A stretch of 64,000 nucleotides of DNA, from NCBI GenBank assembly GCA_038148895.1, contig JBBVGQ010000004.1; one strand, written 5' to 3'. The notes below the pieces were generated by a model that saw only the letters and a program-made list of their open reading frames with translations, was not told the DNA's origin and did not search any database. A program made the translations under genes and the position numbers. Of the stretch, positions 36,227 through 45,473 are shown one piece after another. This DNA is from Tamlana sp038148895 (GTDB taxonomy: Bacteria > Bacteroidota > Bacteroidia > Flavobacteriales > Flavobacteriaceae). Within the stretch, counting starts at the first letter, position 1. Each line of letters starts with the position of its first letter.

Positions 36227-36264
36227 AAAAAACCCATATAAATTAACACTTATATGGGTTTTTT
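36227..36264 (+). terminator. Bidirectional rho-independent terminator after tmRNA
   Basis: A stem of AAAAAACCCATATA (36227-36240) and TATATGGGTTTTTT (36251-36264) is separated by a 10-base loop. A T run follows on the plus strand and an A run before it, so it works in both directions: tmRNA on plus and the small coiled-coil gene on minus. Confidence 0.85.
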
Positions 36265-36284
36265 GTTAAAGAAGAATTTAAGGA

Positions 36285-36554
36285 CTAACTAACTCGCTGC
36301 TTTTCTTTCATTTTTTCCAACAGCATTAATTCATGTTGAATTTCTTCTTTACGTTTATTGAATTTTTTAACTTTTTCGTCAACCATGGCCTGATGTTCCA
36401 AACGTTTTTGACGTCTTAATTCCTGCCTTTTTATCTCTTGCTTTTTCTCTTTATTTTGCCTGATTTTTTCCATGTAAACCGATAGATAAGAATACCCATA
36501 CATGCTTAAAAAAAGCAGGGCAATTATTCCTAAAATTATATATCCGTTTTCCAT
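36285..36554 (-). CDS. Small membrane-anchored coiled-coil protein
   Basis: From the ATG at 36554 the 89-residue protein (MENGYIILGIIALLFLSM) has one membrane helix (about 5-23) followed by a highly charged coiled coil of Lys, Glu, Arg and Gln to the end. An upstream ATG at 36611 would add 19 residues; the later start gives the usual layout for membrane helix plus coil. Function is unknown. No conserved domain is recognised. Confidence 0.6.
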   Translation of the reverse strand: MENGYIILGIIALLFLSMYGYSYLSVYMEKIRQNKEKKQEIKRQELRRQKRLEHQAMVDEKVKKFNKRKEEIQHELMLLEKMKEKQRVS

Positions 36555-36745
36555 ATTTTTTAAAATTATTAATTTAAAAATTTTTACAATTGAAAATATG
36601 TCAAAAATCATTCAGTACTTTTTGCTATTAATTAGTAAATGATACATAAAAATACAAAAAATAAGATATGACTAAAAAATAAAAAAGGTGAATGACTAAA
36701 AAAAGTAGTTGAATGTTATTACAGCTACTTTTTCACTTGATCTGG

Positions 36746-36769
36746 ATTCCCGTTTTCACGGGAATGACA
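36746..36769. repeat. REP-like palindrome with ATGACA edge
   Basis: The arms ATTCCCGT (36746-36753) and ACGGGAAT (36758-36765) flank TTTC and are followed by GACA, the same edge as the copy at 360-384. It lies in the 277-base gap between the coiled-coil gene and the rhodanese, which otherwise holds nothing recognisable. Confidence 0.5.
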
Positions 36770-36831
36770 ATTTCATTGGAAACCCCGATACAAGTATATG
36801 GGAAATACTTTCAATTCAATAATGGAGCATT

Positions 36832-37218
36832 TTATTTAGATACTTCCAAACCATAATCTGTCCAATTTAGAATGCCGCCCTCCAAATCATAAATTTCCTT
36901 GAAGCCTAGTTTTTTCAATTGCTCAACACTTTTTCCACTTCTACCACCTGAACGACAATAGACATAAACAGGTTTATTTCTGTCCAGCGTTTTTAAAGAA
37001 TCGGCAAAACTCTTTGAATAAAAATCAAAGTTTGTGGCATTTTTTAAATGTGATGTTTGGTATTCTTCCTGAGTTCTTACATCAACCAGTTGTATGCCTT
37101 CGTTACTCTGCAAAACCTCATTAAGTTCTGCTGGGGTTATTTTAATTTCCTTACCTATCGATTGGCAATTAAACAATATTGGAAATGTGACCAAGGTTAT
37201 AAACCATAAGTATTTCAT
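36832..37218 (-). CDS. Rhodanese-like lipoprotein
   Basis: The 128-residue protein has a signal peptide ending in the lipobox LFNC (Cys18) and one rhodanese domain with active-site Cys88 in VYCRSGGRSGKS. It probably works at the periplasmic side of the envelope, in sulfur transfer or as a thiol carrier; the acceptor is not known. It follows another rhodanese gene with a 59-base gap on the same strand. The distinct locations of the two suggest different acceptors. Confidence 0.88.
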   Translation of the reverse strand: MKYLWFITLVTFPILFNCQSIGKEIKITPAELNEVLQSNEGIQLVDVRTQEEYQTSHLKNATNFDFYSKSFADSLKTLDRNKPVYVYCRSGGRSGKSVEQLKKLGFKEIYDLEGGILNWTDYGLEVSK

Positions 37219-37277
37219 CTGCGTATTAGTTTAAAATTAATTATATAGTTTTTGGCTTACTTGAAAGGTTTGAAAAC

Positions 37278-37595
37278 TCAATCCATATCAACAATGTCAC
37301 CAGTCCACTGCAACATGCCTCCCTCGAGGTTATATGTGTTTTCAAAACCCAGCTGCTCCATTATTTTACAGGCCTGGCCACTTCTGTTCCCCGACCTGCA
37401 ATACACATAATAATTTTTGCTCTTGTCCAACTCCTCAACTTGGTAAATAAAACCTTGTCCTTTGTAAATATCAATATGAATGGCATTTGGTATAATACCT
37501 TCGGCAACTTCTGCGTCTGTTCTCACATCCAGCACAACGGCATTATCGTCGTTAGCCAATTGTTCTGCCCATTCCTCTTGTGATAAATCTTCCAT
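37278..37595 (-). CDS. Rhodanese-like domain protein, cytosolic
   Basis: The 105-residue protein has no signal peptide and one rhodanese domain with active-site Cys66 in YVYCRSGNRSGQA and the GGMLQWTG ending. It is likely a cytosolic sulfurtransferase or persulfide carrier. A -7 box on the minus strand is seen upstream. It resembles the lipoprotein version next to it, so an old duplication is likely. Confidence 0.9.
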   Translation of the reverse strand: MEDLSQEEWAEQLANDDNAVVLDVRTDAEVAEGIIPNAIHIDIYKGQGFIYQVEELDKSKNYYVYCRSGNRSGQACKIMEQLGFENTYNLEGGMLQWTGDIVDMD

Positions 37596-37616
37596 GTATT
37601 TTTAGTTTTTATTTTA

Positions 37617-37624
37617 CAAAATTA
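37617..37624 (-). promoter_or_regulatory. Predicted -7 box of rhodanese operon (TAATTTTG)
   Basis: TAATTTTG on the minus strand fits TAnnTTTG and lies 21 bases before the ATG. A weak -33 TTTCG lies 20 bases upstream of it, as in the TPR gene promoter. Confidence 0.5.
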
Positions 37625-37750
37625 ACATATTATGAAACTATAGACGAAAAAAAAACAGACAATAAAGATTAAAATTCATCTTGTTTCGGTCTTCTAGAAT
37701 ATATTTGAGGCGTTTTTTGTTCTGCAATCATAAAACATCATTTTAATCGT

Positions 37751-37758
37751 TATTTTTG
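37751..37758 (+). promoter_or_regulatory. Predicted -7 box of OstA-like gene (TATTTTTG)
   Basis: TATTTTTG fits TAnnTTTG. It overlaps the most upstream possible TTG start codon (37756), which supports the later TTG at 37777 as the real start. Confidence 0.5.
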
Positions 37759-37776
37759 CTACAAATATTTTTTATT

Positions 37777-39906
37777 TTGAACAGACTACAGGTTTTAATT
37801 TTCACGCTTTTTATTTGCTATATTTCCACCGATTTTATCAACGGACAAACCAAAAAGAAAATCCAAATTGAATATGCCGGGAAACTTACTATTGACGAAG
37901 AAAATTATCCTGGGGCCAAAATTCTTACTCGGGATGATGCACAGCAAGTTCATATTGAACATAATGGCGCTAATATGTGGTGTGATAAAGCCATACATTA
38001 CAGTGCTGAAAATTTTATAGAAGCTTATGGCAATGTTAATATAAAACAGGGTGACACCATAAATATGACCGCAAAATATGTTGAATACAGCGGCATTACA
38101 GAACTTGCTTTTGCACGTGGCGAAGTGGTTTTGGAAGACCCAAACTCTACAATAACTTCAGACACACTATATTTTGACAAACTCAAGGAACAGGCCTTTT
38201 ACAAAAGTGGTGGTACGGTTGTAAAAGACTCTTCTGGAACAATTACAAGTAAAATTGGCAGGTATTACATGAACATGAAAAAGTATCAGTTTGTTGATGA
38301 TGTTGTTTTGGTGAATGAAGAATCAACCATTAATTCTGATTATTTCGATTTTTATTCAGATACCGGTCTTGCTTATTTGTATGGGCCTTCAACAATAACA
38401 ACCGAAACCAGCAAGACCTATTGTGAGAAAGGTTTTTATGACACAGAAAACAAGGTTGGCTATGCACTGAAAAACGCCAAAATAGATTACGACAACCGAA
38501 TTATTGAAGGTGATAGTTTATATTTTGATGACACTAAGAGTTTTGCCTCTGCTTCAAATAATATCAAGATTACCGACACCATAAACAACAGTGTTGTAAA
38601 AGGTCACTATGCCGAAGTGTTTAAAGAAAAGGATTCTGTTTTCATTACAAAACGTGCATTGGCTATAACAGTACAAGAGAATGACTCCATTTACATACAT
38701 GCCGATAAAATAATGGTTACCGGTAAACCAGAAAACAGAATCATCAATGCCTATTACAATGCCAAAATGTATAAATCGGATATGAGCGGAAAGGCCGATT
38801 CCATCTATTCAAACCAAAAAACGGGAATGACCAAATTTATAAATATTCCACGTTTTTCACCAGGAGACAAATTTTCGGTAAAGCGAAAACCTGTTTTGTG
38901 GAATTTGGAAAACCAGATGACGGGTGACACCATTCACTTAATATCAAACAACGAAACCGAAAAAATAGATTCACTTTTGGTTTTCAATAATGCATTCATT
39001 ATTAGTCAAGATACCATCAGCAAAACGGGCTATAACCAAATTTATGGTATGCGATTGGTTGGTTTATTTAATGATGAAAACAAATTAAGGCAAGTAGACA
39101 TTAATAAAAATGCTGAATCTATTTTCTATGCTCGAAACGACCAACAGGAATTAATTGGCATTGATAAAGCAAAATCGGGTAGTATCTCCATATTATTTTC
39201 CGATGGAGATATTGATGAATATACGAGGTTCAATCAAGTAGATGGCAATTTGTACCCCGAATCAAAATACCCTGAAAACCAAAAATTCCTCAAAGGTTTT
39301 GATTGGCGCGAGCAAGAGCGTCCATTAAGCGTTGAAGATTTATTTAAAGATGACAAACCTTATAATTTACCAATAATAAAAGGGCTTGAGGATTATGTGC
39401 CCCAAAGTGCCTTTTTTGATGAAGATATGATGGAACGCATAGAACAGGCCGGCAACTACAGCGTATTTTCTAACGGAATTGGTGAAAATCTATTGAAATC
39501 CGGAAATGACTTTAATGAAAGCTCTTGGATAAAGATTAATATTTCTGTAAAATCTGATGATATGTTAGTTGAAAACTACTCCCAAAAAGCTGATAAAATT
39601 TACAACACGAATGCAGAAAACGGTATTATTCTTCAAGATGTAACTGACTTGAAAGGTAAAATTCAAATCTCAATTTGGATAAAAGGGAATGGCAAAATAG
39701 TCTTTAGATTGCAATCAAAAAATTTAAATGGAAAAGGCTTTAGAGACTTATCCCACTCAGACATAACCCTAAAAAACACCTGGACTAAATATACTTTAGA
39801 AGGGCAACAAGAAAAAGACAATGTTTTTAGGTTTTTGCTAGGACAAATTCAACCCTCTGATGAAGTATACGCTTGGGGAGCTGAGTTATTAAAACTTTCT
39901 GAATAA
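37777..39906 (+). CDS. OstA-like LPS-transport protein with extra C-terminal domain
   Basis: From a TTG at 37777 the 709-residue protein (NRLQVLIFTLFICYIST signal segment) carries an OstA/LptA-type beta-jellyroll region, with repeats such as AENFIEAYGNVNIKQGDTINMTAKYVEY, ITSDTLYFDK and EGDSLYFDDTKSF. These form the periplasmic bridge for LPS transport. After about residue 570 comes an extra 139-residue domain (from 39487) starting NLLKSGNDFNESSWIKINIS, which resembles jelly-roll carbohydrate-binding domains of secreted proteins; as far as I recall, OstA-like proteins in relatives end near it. No ATG is near the start; upstream TTG at 37756 is also possible. The aminotransferase follows after 3 bases. 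Confidence 0.82.
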   Translation: MNRLQVLIFTLFICYISTDFINGQTKKKIQIEYAGKLTIDEENYPGAKILTRDDAQQVHIEHNGANMWCDKAIHYSAENFIEAYGNVNIKQGDTINMTAKYVEYSGITELAFARGEVVLEDPNSTITSDTLYFDKLKEQAFYKSGGTVVKDSSGTITSKIGRYYMNMKKYQFVDDVVLVNEESTINSDYFDFYSDTGLAYLYGPSTITTETSKTYCEKGFYDTENKVGYALKNAKIDYDNRIIEGDSLYFDDTKSFASASNNIKITDTINNSVVKGHYAEVFKEKDSVFITKRALAITVQENDSIYIHADKIMVTGKPENRIINAYYNAKMYKSDMSGKADSIYSNQKTGMTKFINIPRFSPGDKFSVKRKPVLWNLENQMTGDTIHLISNNETEKIDSLLVFNNAFIISQDTISKTGYNQIYGMRLVGLFNDENKLRQVDINKNAESIFYARNDQQELIGIDKAKSGSISILFSDGDIDEYTRFNQVDGNLYPESKYPENQKFLKGFDWREQERPLSVEDLFKDDKPYNLPIIKGLEDYVPQSAFFDEDMMERIEQAGNYSVFSNGIGENLLKSGNDFNESSWIKINISVKSDDMLVENYSQKADKIYNTNAENGIILQDVTDLKGKIQISIWIKGNGKIVFRLQSKNLNGKGFRDLSHSDITLKNTWTKYTLEGQQEKDNVFRFLLGQIQPSDEVYAWGAELLKLSE

Positions 39907-39909
39907 AAA

Positions 39910-41100
39910 ATGAAATCAGACTTTCTTAAATATCAAGCACAAACCACTGCGCATCCTTTAGCCATGGAAATCTCTCATGCCAATGGCTCATTTATTTATG
40001 ATACGAACAACAAAGTCTATTTAGATTTTGTTGCTGGTGTTTCCGCTTGTCCTTTAGGCCATAACAACCCTAAAGTTATAAAGGCCATTAAAGGGCAGTT
40101 AGACAAATACCTACATGTTATGGTATATGGTGAATATATTCAAAAACCTGCTGTTGAACTCACAAAATTACTAGCCAATAAACTCCCATATTCTTTAGAA
40201 AAAACTTATCTAACCAATTCTGGAACAGAAGCTATTGAAGGCGCTTTAAAACTGGCAAAAAGAGCCACTGGCCGGAGTGAAATCATTGCCGCCCATAATG
40301 CATACCACGGTAATACTATGGGGTCTATGAGTGTTATGGGCTATGAAGAGCGCAAACAAGCTTTCAGGCCACTTATACCAGACGTGAGATTCATAACTTT
40401 TAATGACGAAGAAGACTTAAACCAGATAACCGAAAAAACCGCTGGTGTTATTTTAGAAACTATACAAGGAGGCGCTGGATTTTTAGAACCCCAAAATGGA
40501 TATTTGGAAAAAGTAAGAAAGAAATGCGATGATGTTGGGGCACTTTTAATTTTAGATGAAATTCAACCAGGAATTGGACGCACCGGAAAACTTTTCGGTT
40601 TTGAACATTATAATTGCATCCCAGATATTTTAGTGATCGGTAAAGGTTTGGGCGGGGGTATGCCCATTGGGGCTTTTACGGCATCGGGCGACTTAATGGA
40701 TTTGCTATATGAAAACCCAAAATTAGGGCACATTACCACATTTGGCGGGCATCCGGTAATTGCTGCCTCGGCCTTGGCAACTTTAAAGGAAATTACTGAA
40801 AGCAACTTAATGTTAGAAGTACTGGAAAAGGAAAAATTATTCAAGAGCCTTCTTGTCCATCCATTAATCAAAGAAATAAGAGGCAAAGGGCTCATGTTAG
40901 CTTTTATAACGCCTTCTGCAGAAATAACAAATCAACTTATTTTGAAGTGTCAAGATGCTGGATTAATACTTTTTTGGTTACTTTTCGAGCCTAAAGCTGT
41001 AAGAATTACTCCGCCGTTGACAATTTCAAATGACGAAATAAAACAAGGTTGCAAAGTAATTATTGATATTTTAGATGAAATACACCGTCAAAATAAATAA
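39910..41100 (+). CDS. Class III aminotransferase (acetylornithine-type)
   Basis: The 396-residue PLP enzyme has the class III features: GTEAIEGALKLAKRATG, the PLP-binding Asp216-Glu217 (ILDEIQPGIGRTG) and the Schiff-base Lys245 (VIGKGLGGGMPIGAF). It moves an amino group between an omega-amino or acetylornithine-like substrate and 2-oxoglutarate. The exact substrate is not resolved. It starts 3 bases after the OstA-like gene and so is in the same operon, an order I recall in other flavobacteria. The metabolic link to LPS transport is not evident. Confidence 0.88.
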   Translation: MKSDFLKYQAQTTAHPLAMEISHANGSFIYDTNNKVYLDFVAGVSACPLGHNNPKVIKAIKGQLDKYLHVMVYGEYIQKPAVELTKLLANKLPYSLEKTYLTNSGTEAIEGALKLAKRATGRSEIIAAHNAYHGNTMGSMSVMGYEERKQAFRPLIPDVRFITFNDEEDLNQITEKTAGVILETIQGGAGFLEPQNGYLEKVRKKCDDVGALLILDEIQPGIGRTGKLFGFEHYNCIPDILVIGKGLGGGMPIGAFTASGDLMDLLYENPKLGHITTFGGHPVIAASALATLKEITESNLMLEVLEKEKLFKSLLVHPLIKEIRGKGLMLAFITPSAEITNQLILKCQDAGLILFWLLFEPKAVRITPPLTISNDEIKQGCKVIIDILDEIHRQNK

Positions 41101-41246
41101 CACAACCTTCTGATAATCAATAAAAAACTATTAATAAAATTAAAAAAAGCCGGTACCTGTTGATTACTTTGTTAAAAACATTTACTTCATTTTCCATTCA
41201 AAAGCATTTAGAAGCTTAAATTTATTCGAGTAGAAATCCCACAAAT

Positions 41247-42641
41247 TTGCCTATGGAGTTTAGTCCTGAAGAGAACAATAACTTACCGCTCACCAAGTTT
41301 GAATCGATGTTAAAAACCAACCATGTTTTGTTTTTCGATTCTGAAGAATTTGAAAACATCATTCACCACTATCTAAACCAAGGCAAAATAGCTCTAGCCA
41401 AAAAGGCCATTAAATTAGGTTTAGATCAACATCCCACCTCTATCAACTTAAGACTTTTTAAAGTTGAAATCTATGTTTTTGAAGATAAGTTTCCTCAAGC
41501 AAACACATTATTAAATGAGCTTTATAGCATTGACCCTACCAATGAAGAAATTTACATCCAAAAAGCCAATATTTTTTCTAAACAGGATAATCACCAAAGA
41601 GCTATTGATGTTTTAAAACAGGCCCTTAGCCTTACCGATGATGTTGTTGACATCTATTCATTAATCGGCATGGAGTACCTATTTCTTGATGAATATGAAA
41701 ATGCCAAAATGTATTTTATGAAGTGTCTCGAAGAGGATATAGATGATTATTCAGCGTTATACAATATCATTTACTGCTTCGAATTTTTAAATCAGAATGA
41801 AGATGCCATTTCATATTTGAACATCTTTTTAGACAAAAACCCCTATTGTGAAGTGGCCTGGCATCAATTGGGCAAACAATATTTCATTTTAAAAGACTAC
41901 AACAAAGCATTGACTGCTTTTGATTTTGCAATTATTTCAGACGACACTTTTGTTGGTGCGTATCTTGAACGAGGCAAGGTATTGGAAAAACTAAAACGTT
42001 ACGAGGACGCCGTAGAAAATTACTCCATAACCTTAAAATTGGACGAACCAACTTCATTTGCATTACTGCGCATTGGCAACTGCTATGAAAAGTTGAAAAA
42101 CTTTGATTTGGCTCTTCAATATTACGACAGAACAGTACATGAAGACCCTCTATTGGATAAAGGTTGGATTGCTATCACCAGATTTTACAAAAGAAAAGGA
42201 GATTTTCAAAAAGCCCTTTACTTTATCAACAAAGCCATCAATATTGATCCAGAAAATGTTACATATTGGAAATTGTATTCCCAAATCAATCAACGATTAA
42301 ATTTTTACGAAGAAGCAGAGCGCGGTTTCAAAAAAACTCTGGAATTGGGCAATTACGAATTGAGTACATGGCTGTCCCGCGGTGATTTATTAATAAAACT
42401 GGGGGAACTTGAAGCAGCTATTTTTAATTTTGAACAAGCCCAAGATTTCTATAATGAAAATGCTGAAATTGAGTATCGTCTAGCCGGCTCATATTTTTCG
42501 TTAAATCAAAACAACAAGGGCATTTTCCATTTAAAAAATGCCATAAAATTAAACGAAGATTACTCGTTTATACTTGATGAGCTTTTTCCTGATGTTGTTA
42601 ACAATATGGTTGTTAAAAACTTACTAAAAACCAATCCATAA
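41247..42641 (+). CDS. Soluble tetratricopeptide-repeat protein
   Basis: The 464-residue protein has no signal peptide and at least nine TPR-like units, for example QLGKQYFILKDYNKALTAFDF and RIGNCYEKLKNFDLALQYYD. It should be a cytoplasmic scaffold. No catalytic motif is seen. It lies 146 bases after the aminotransferase with no clear promoter in the gap, and 53 bases before the first DUF368 gene. Confidence 0.87.
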   Translation: MPMEFSPEENNNLPLTKFESMLKTNHVLFFDSEEFENIIHHYLNQGKIALAKKAIKLGLDQHPTSINLRLFKVEIYVFEDKFPQANTLLNELYSIDPTNEEIYIQKANIFSKQDNHQRAIDVLKQALSLTDDVVDIYSLIGMEYLFLDEYENAKMYFMKCLEEDIDDYSALYNIIYCFEFLNQNEDAISYLNIFLDKNPYCEVAWHQLGKQYFILKDYNKALTAFDFAIISDDTFVGAYLERGKVLEKLKRYEDAVENYSITLKLDEPTSFALLRIGNCYEKLKNFDLALQYYDRTVHEDPLLDKGWIAITRFYKRKGDFQKALYFINKAINIDPENVTYWKLYSQINQRLNFYEEAERGFKKTLELGNYELSTWLSRGDLLIKLGELEAAIFNFEQAQDFYNENAEIEYRLAGSYFSLNQNNKGIFHLKNAIKLNEDYSFILDELFPDVVNNMVVKNLLKTNP

Positions 42642-42664
42642 CTTAAACGTTCCATTAAAATACA

Positions 42665-42693
42665 TACCTTTGGTTTTCGCTTAAAAAACCAAA
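42665..42693 (+). promoter_or_regulatory. Predicted promoter and 5' leader hairpin of the DUF368 operon
   Basis: TACCTTTG (42665-42672) fits TAnnTTTG. The arms TTTGGTTTT (42669-42677) and AAAACCAAA (42685-42693) form a hairpin ending 1 base before the ATG. It may affect translation start or be coincidental in AT-rich DNA. Confidence 0.45.
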
Positions 42694-42694
42694 T

Positions 42695-43612
42695 ATGCAA
42701 AGACGTTTAATCGACTATTTAATTATTTCCCTTAAAGGATTAGCTATGGGTGCGGCAGATGCTGTACCGGGCGTTTCGGGAGGGACTATAGCTTTTATTT
42801 CAGGTATTTACGAAGAATTAATCACCACCATTAGTAACGTAAATGCATCATTATTTAAAACCCTTTTTAAAGAAGGCATCAAACCTTTCTGGATACAGCT
42901 TAATGGAAATTTTATTGTTGCGTTACTTTCAGGTATCATCATAAGTTTTGTGTCTTTTATGCGGTTGGCCAAATACTTACTTGAAAACCACCCTATTTTA
43001 ATATGGTCGTTTTTCTTCGGGCTCATCATTGCCAGTATTTACTTTGTGGGCAAACAAATCACCAAATGGAACTTAGCAACCATCATATCTTTGCTTGTTG
43101 GTGCCGTAATAGCGTTTTACATAAGTAAATTACCAACATTGGCGACAAACGACAACTCATTATTTCTCTTTTTTGCTGGAGCTATAGCCATTTGCGCCAT
43201 GATTTTACCCGGTATCTCTGGCTCATTTATACTTATTATTCTTGGCGCCTACCAAACGTTGAGTAATGCCATTCATGACTTGGATTTCAAAAAGCTATTG
43301 ATTTTTATAATTGGTGCCGTGATTGGGCTGTTAAGTTTTAGCCACGTTTTAAAATGGTTGTTCAAACACTTTCACAATATAACTTTGGCTGTGTTGACGG
43401 GTTTTATTTTTGGATCTCTAAACAGGGTCTGGCCATGGAAAAATACACTAACTTGGCACACCAATTCAAATGGAATTAAGACTCCATTGTTACAAGAAAG
43501 TATTTCTCCGCTTGCTTTTGAAGGCAACAATCAATTAGCATTTGCCATAATTTTAATGGTTTTAGGGTTTTTAACTATTTTTATTCTGGAAAGATTAGGT
43601 TCTAAAAAATAA
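42695..43612 (+). CDS. DUF368 undecaprenyl-phosphate translocase family protein (copy 1)
   Basis: The 305-residue membrane protein has about nine helices and the DUF368 repeats MGAADAVPGVSGGTIAFISG and MILPGISGSFILIILGAY. DUF368 proteins were recently shown to recycle undecaprenyl phosphate across the inner membrane (PopT), returning the lipid carrier for peptidoglycan and surface glycan synthesis. The match to the family is strong; activity in this organism is inferred. It is followed 2 bases later by a paralogue, then aroE. Confidence 0.9.
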   Translation: MQRRLIDYLIISLKGLAMGAADAVPGVSGGTIAFISGIYEELITTISNVNASLFKTLFKEGIKPFWIQLNGNFIVALLSGIIISFVSFMRLAKYLLENHPILIWSFFFGLIIASIYFVGKQITKWNLATIISLLVGAVIAFYISKLPTLATNDNSLFLFFAGAIAICAMILPGISGSFILIILGAYQTLSNAIHDLDFKKLLIFIIGAVIGLLSFSHVLKWLFKHFHNITLAVLTGFIFGSLNRVWPWKNTLTWHTNSNGIKTPLLQESISPLAFEGNNQLAFAIILMVLGFLTIFILERLGSKK

Positions 43613-43614
43613 AC

Positions 43615-44631
43615 ATGCAAAGCACCAGAACACTCAGAGACAAAATATTCCTGATTCTAAAAGGACTGGGAATGGGTGCAGCTAATAAGGTTCCCGGGGT
43701 TTCTGGTGGTGTGGTTGCTTTTGTGGCTGGTTTTTATGAGGAGTTCATCTATTCGTTAAAAAAAATAAACCGAAAGGCCTTTTTGTTGCTTTTTAACGGA
43801 AGGTTTAATAGTTTTTACCGATATGTAAATGGCCGTTTTTTGGCGCTGCTTTTCTTCGGAATGATTGTCAGCTATTTCAGCGTCTCCAAGGTTTTGGACT
43901 TCTTAATCGAACATTATGAACTATATGTTTGGAGTGTTTTTTTCGGAATGATTATTGGCTCCATCTATTATATTAATAAAGATTTTAATGACTGGAACTA
44001 TAAAACCTACATAAGCTTAGCGATTGGTATTATATTGGGAGCCAGTATTAGCTTTTTAAATCCTGCCACGGAAAATGATAACTTATGGTTTGTTTTTTTC
44101 TGCGGTATTATTAGTGTTTCTGGCATGACTTTGCCCGGTTTTTCAGGATCGTTTATTTTAATTCTTTTGGGCAACTATGTATTGCTTTTGGTAGATTCTG
44201 TTAATGCTTTATACGATACTTTTTCTGATATTTTTTCAGGCGATTTCAGTTTTATCAACAATAGAGAGCGGATTAGAATGCTGGAGGTTTTGGGGATTTT
44301 CACCTTGGGTTCTTTTACCGGTTTGGTTACCTTCTCTCATGCATTAAGCTATATTCTTAAACACTTTAAAAGTATTACTCTTGCATCAATTATAGGGTTC
44401 ATTATTGGCTCATTGGGCGTTGTTTGGCCATGGAAAAAGAGCATATACAAAGTTGCCGCTGATGGTAGCTTATTACTGGATTCTGCTGGCAAAAAAGTTA
44501 TAAAAAACTACCAACGCTATTTACCAGAATGGGACACTGAAACATACTACGCCATTGGTTTTATAATTCTGGGAATTTTAATAGTTTTGGCCCTGGAATG
44601 GTACGGACAAAAAACCAGAAAAATTAAATGA
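43615..44631 (+). CDS. DUF368 undecaprenyl-phosphate translocase family protein (copy 2)
   Basis: The 338-residue paralogue has the same motifs (MGAANKVPGVSGGVVAFVAG and MTLPGFSGSFILILLGNY) and about nine membrane helices. It is longer by 33 residues, mostly in a cytoplasmic or periplasmic loop (DTFSDIFSGDFSFINNRER). The tandem pair likely arose by duplication; whether both carry the same lipid is open. Its stop overlaps the aroE start (ATGA). Confidence 0.9.
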   Translation: MQSTRTLRDKIFLILKGLGMGAANKVPGVSGGVVAFVAGFYEEFIYSLKKINRKAFLLLFNGRFNSFYRYVNGRFLALLFFGMIVSYFSVSKVLDFLIEHYELYVWSVFFGMIIGSIYYINKDFNDWNYKTYISLAIGIILGASISFLNPATENDNLWFVFFCGIISVSGMTLPGFSGSFILILLGNYVLLLVDSVNALYDTFSDIFSGDFSFINNRERIRMLEVLGIFTLGSFTGLVTFSHALSYILKHFKSITLASIIGFIIGSLGVVWPWKKSIYKVAADGSLLLDSAGKKVIKNYQRYLPEWDTETYYAIGFIILGILIVLALEWYGQKTRKIK

Positions 44632-45368
44632 ACAAATTAGGCCTTTTAGGAAGAAATATATCCTATTCATTTTCAAAAGCATACTTCAAAAAAAAATTTG
44701 AAGACGAAGGTATTGACAATACTTCCTATGAAAACTTCGATATTCAAAGTATTGATCTTTTTCCCTCTATAATAAAGAACACCAAAGGCTTAAAGGGATT
44801 AAATGTTACCATTCCGTACAAAGAGCAGGTTATTCCTTATCTGGATAAACTAAGCAAAAAGGCCAAAGAAATTGGTGCAGTCAACACCATTAAAATTACA
44901 AAAAAAGGTCATATGGTGGGCTATAATACAGATTGCTATGGCTTTAAAAAATCGTTGGAACCGTTTCTAAAAAAACACCACCAAAGCGCTTTGATTTTAG
45001 GTACTGGAGGTGCTAGCAAAGCAATTGCTTATAGCCTCAAAGAATTAGGTATTTCTTATCAATATGTATCGAGAAAGCTTTCAAACGGTATTGCTTTTAG
45101 TTATGAAACCTTAACTCCACAAGATATTGAAAACCATCAAATTATAATCAATTGCACGCCGCTTGGCACATTCCCAAATATTGATGTTTGCCCAGATATT
45201 CCCTACAATGCTATAACTGAAAAGCATATTTTGTTCGATCTCATTTACAACCCTAAAGAAACTAAATTTTTAAGCCTTGGTAAACGAAATGGATCAACCA
45301 TTATAAATGGACTAAACATGCTAAAATTGCAGGCCGAAAAGGCTTGGTCTATATGGGATATTGAATAA
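44628..45368 (+). CDS. aroE: Shikimate dehydrogenase
   Basis: The 246-residue enzyme reduces 3-dehydroshikimate with NADPH in the shikimate pathway. It has GLNVTIPYKEQ with catalytic Lys65, the catalytic Asp102 (NTDCYGF), NADP-binding GTGGAS (125-130), and the C-terminal GLNMLKLQAEKAW. The 4-base overlap with the second DUF368 gene couples translation although the functions seem unrelated. Length is on the short side, as in other Bacteroidota. Confidence 0.95.
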   Translation: MNKLGLLGRNISYSFSKAYFKKKFEDEGIDNTSYENFDIQSIDLFPSIIKNTKGLKGLNVTIPYKEQVIPYLDKLSKKAKEIGAVNTIKITKKGHMVGYNTDCYGFKKSLEPFLKKHHQSALILGTGGASKAIAYSLKELGISYQYVSRKLSNGIAFSYETLTPQDIENHQIIINCTPLGTFPNIDVCPDIPYNAITEKHILFDLIYNPKETKFLSLGKRNGSTIINGLNMLKLQAEKAWSIWDIE

Positions 45369-45403
45369 AACCTACCATATTACAACTAAAAATCTTCAAC
45401 CTC

Positions 45404-45434
45404 TTTGTAAATACTTTACTTGTTAGTATCTTTA
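45404..45434 (+). promoter_or_regulatory. Predicted promoter of the DUF349 gene
   Basis: TTTG (45404-45407) is followed after exactly 19 bases by TATCTTTA (45427-45434), close to TTTG-N19-TAnnTTTG with the last G replaced by A. It lies 40 bases before the start codon. Confidence 0.65.
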
Positions 45435-45473
45435 AAGTTCTAATGAGTGAAATGAACCTTAACATTTTTTAAA

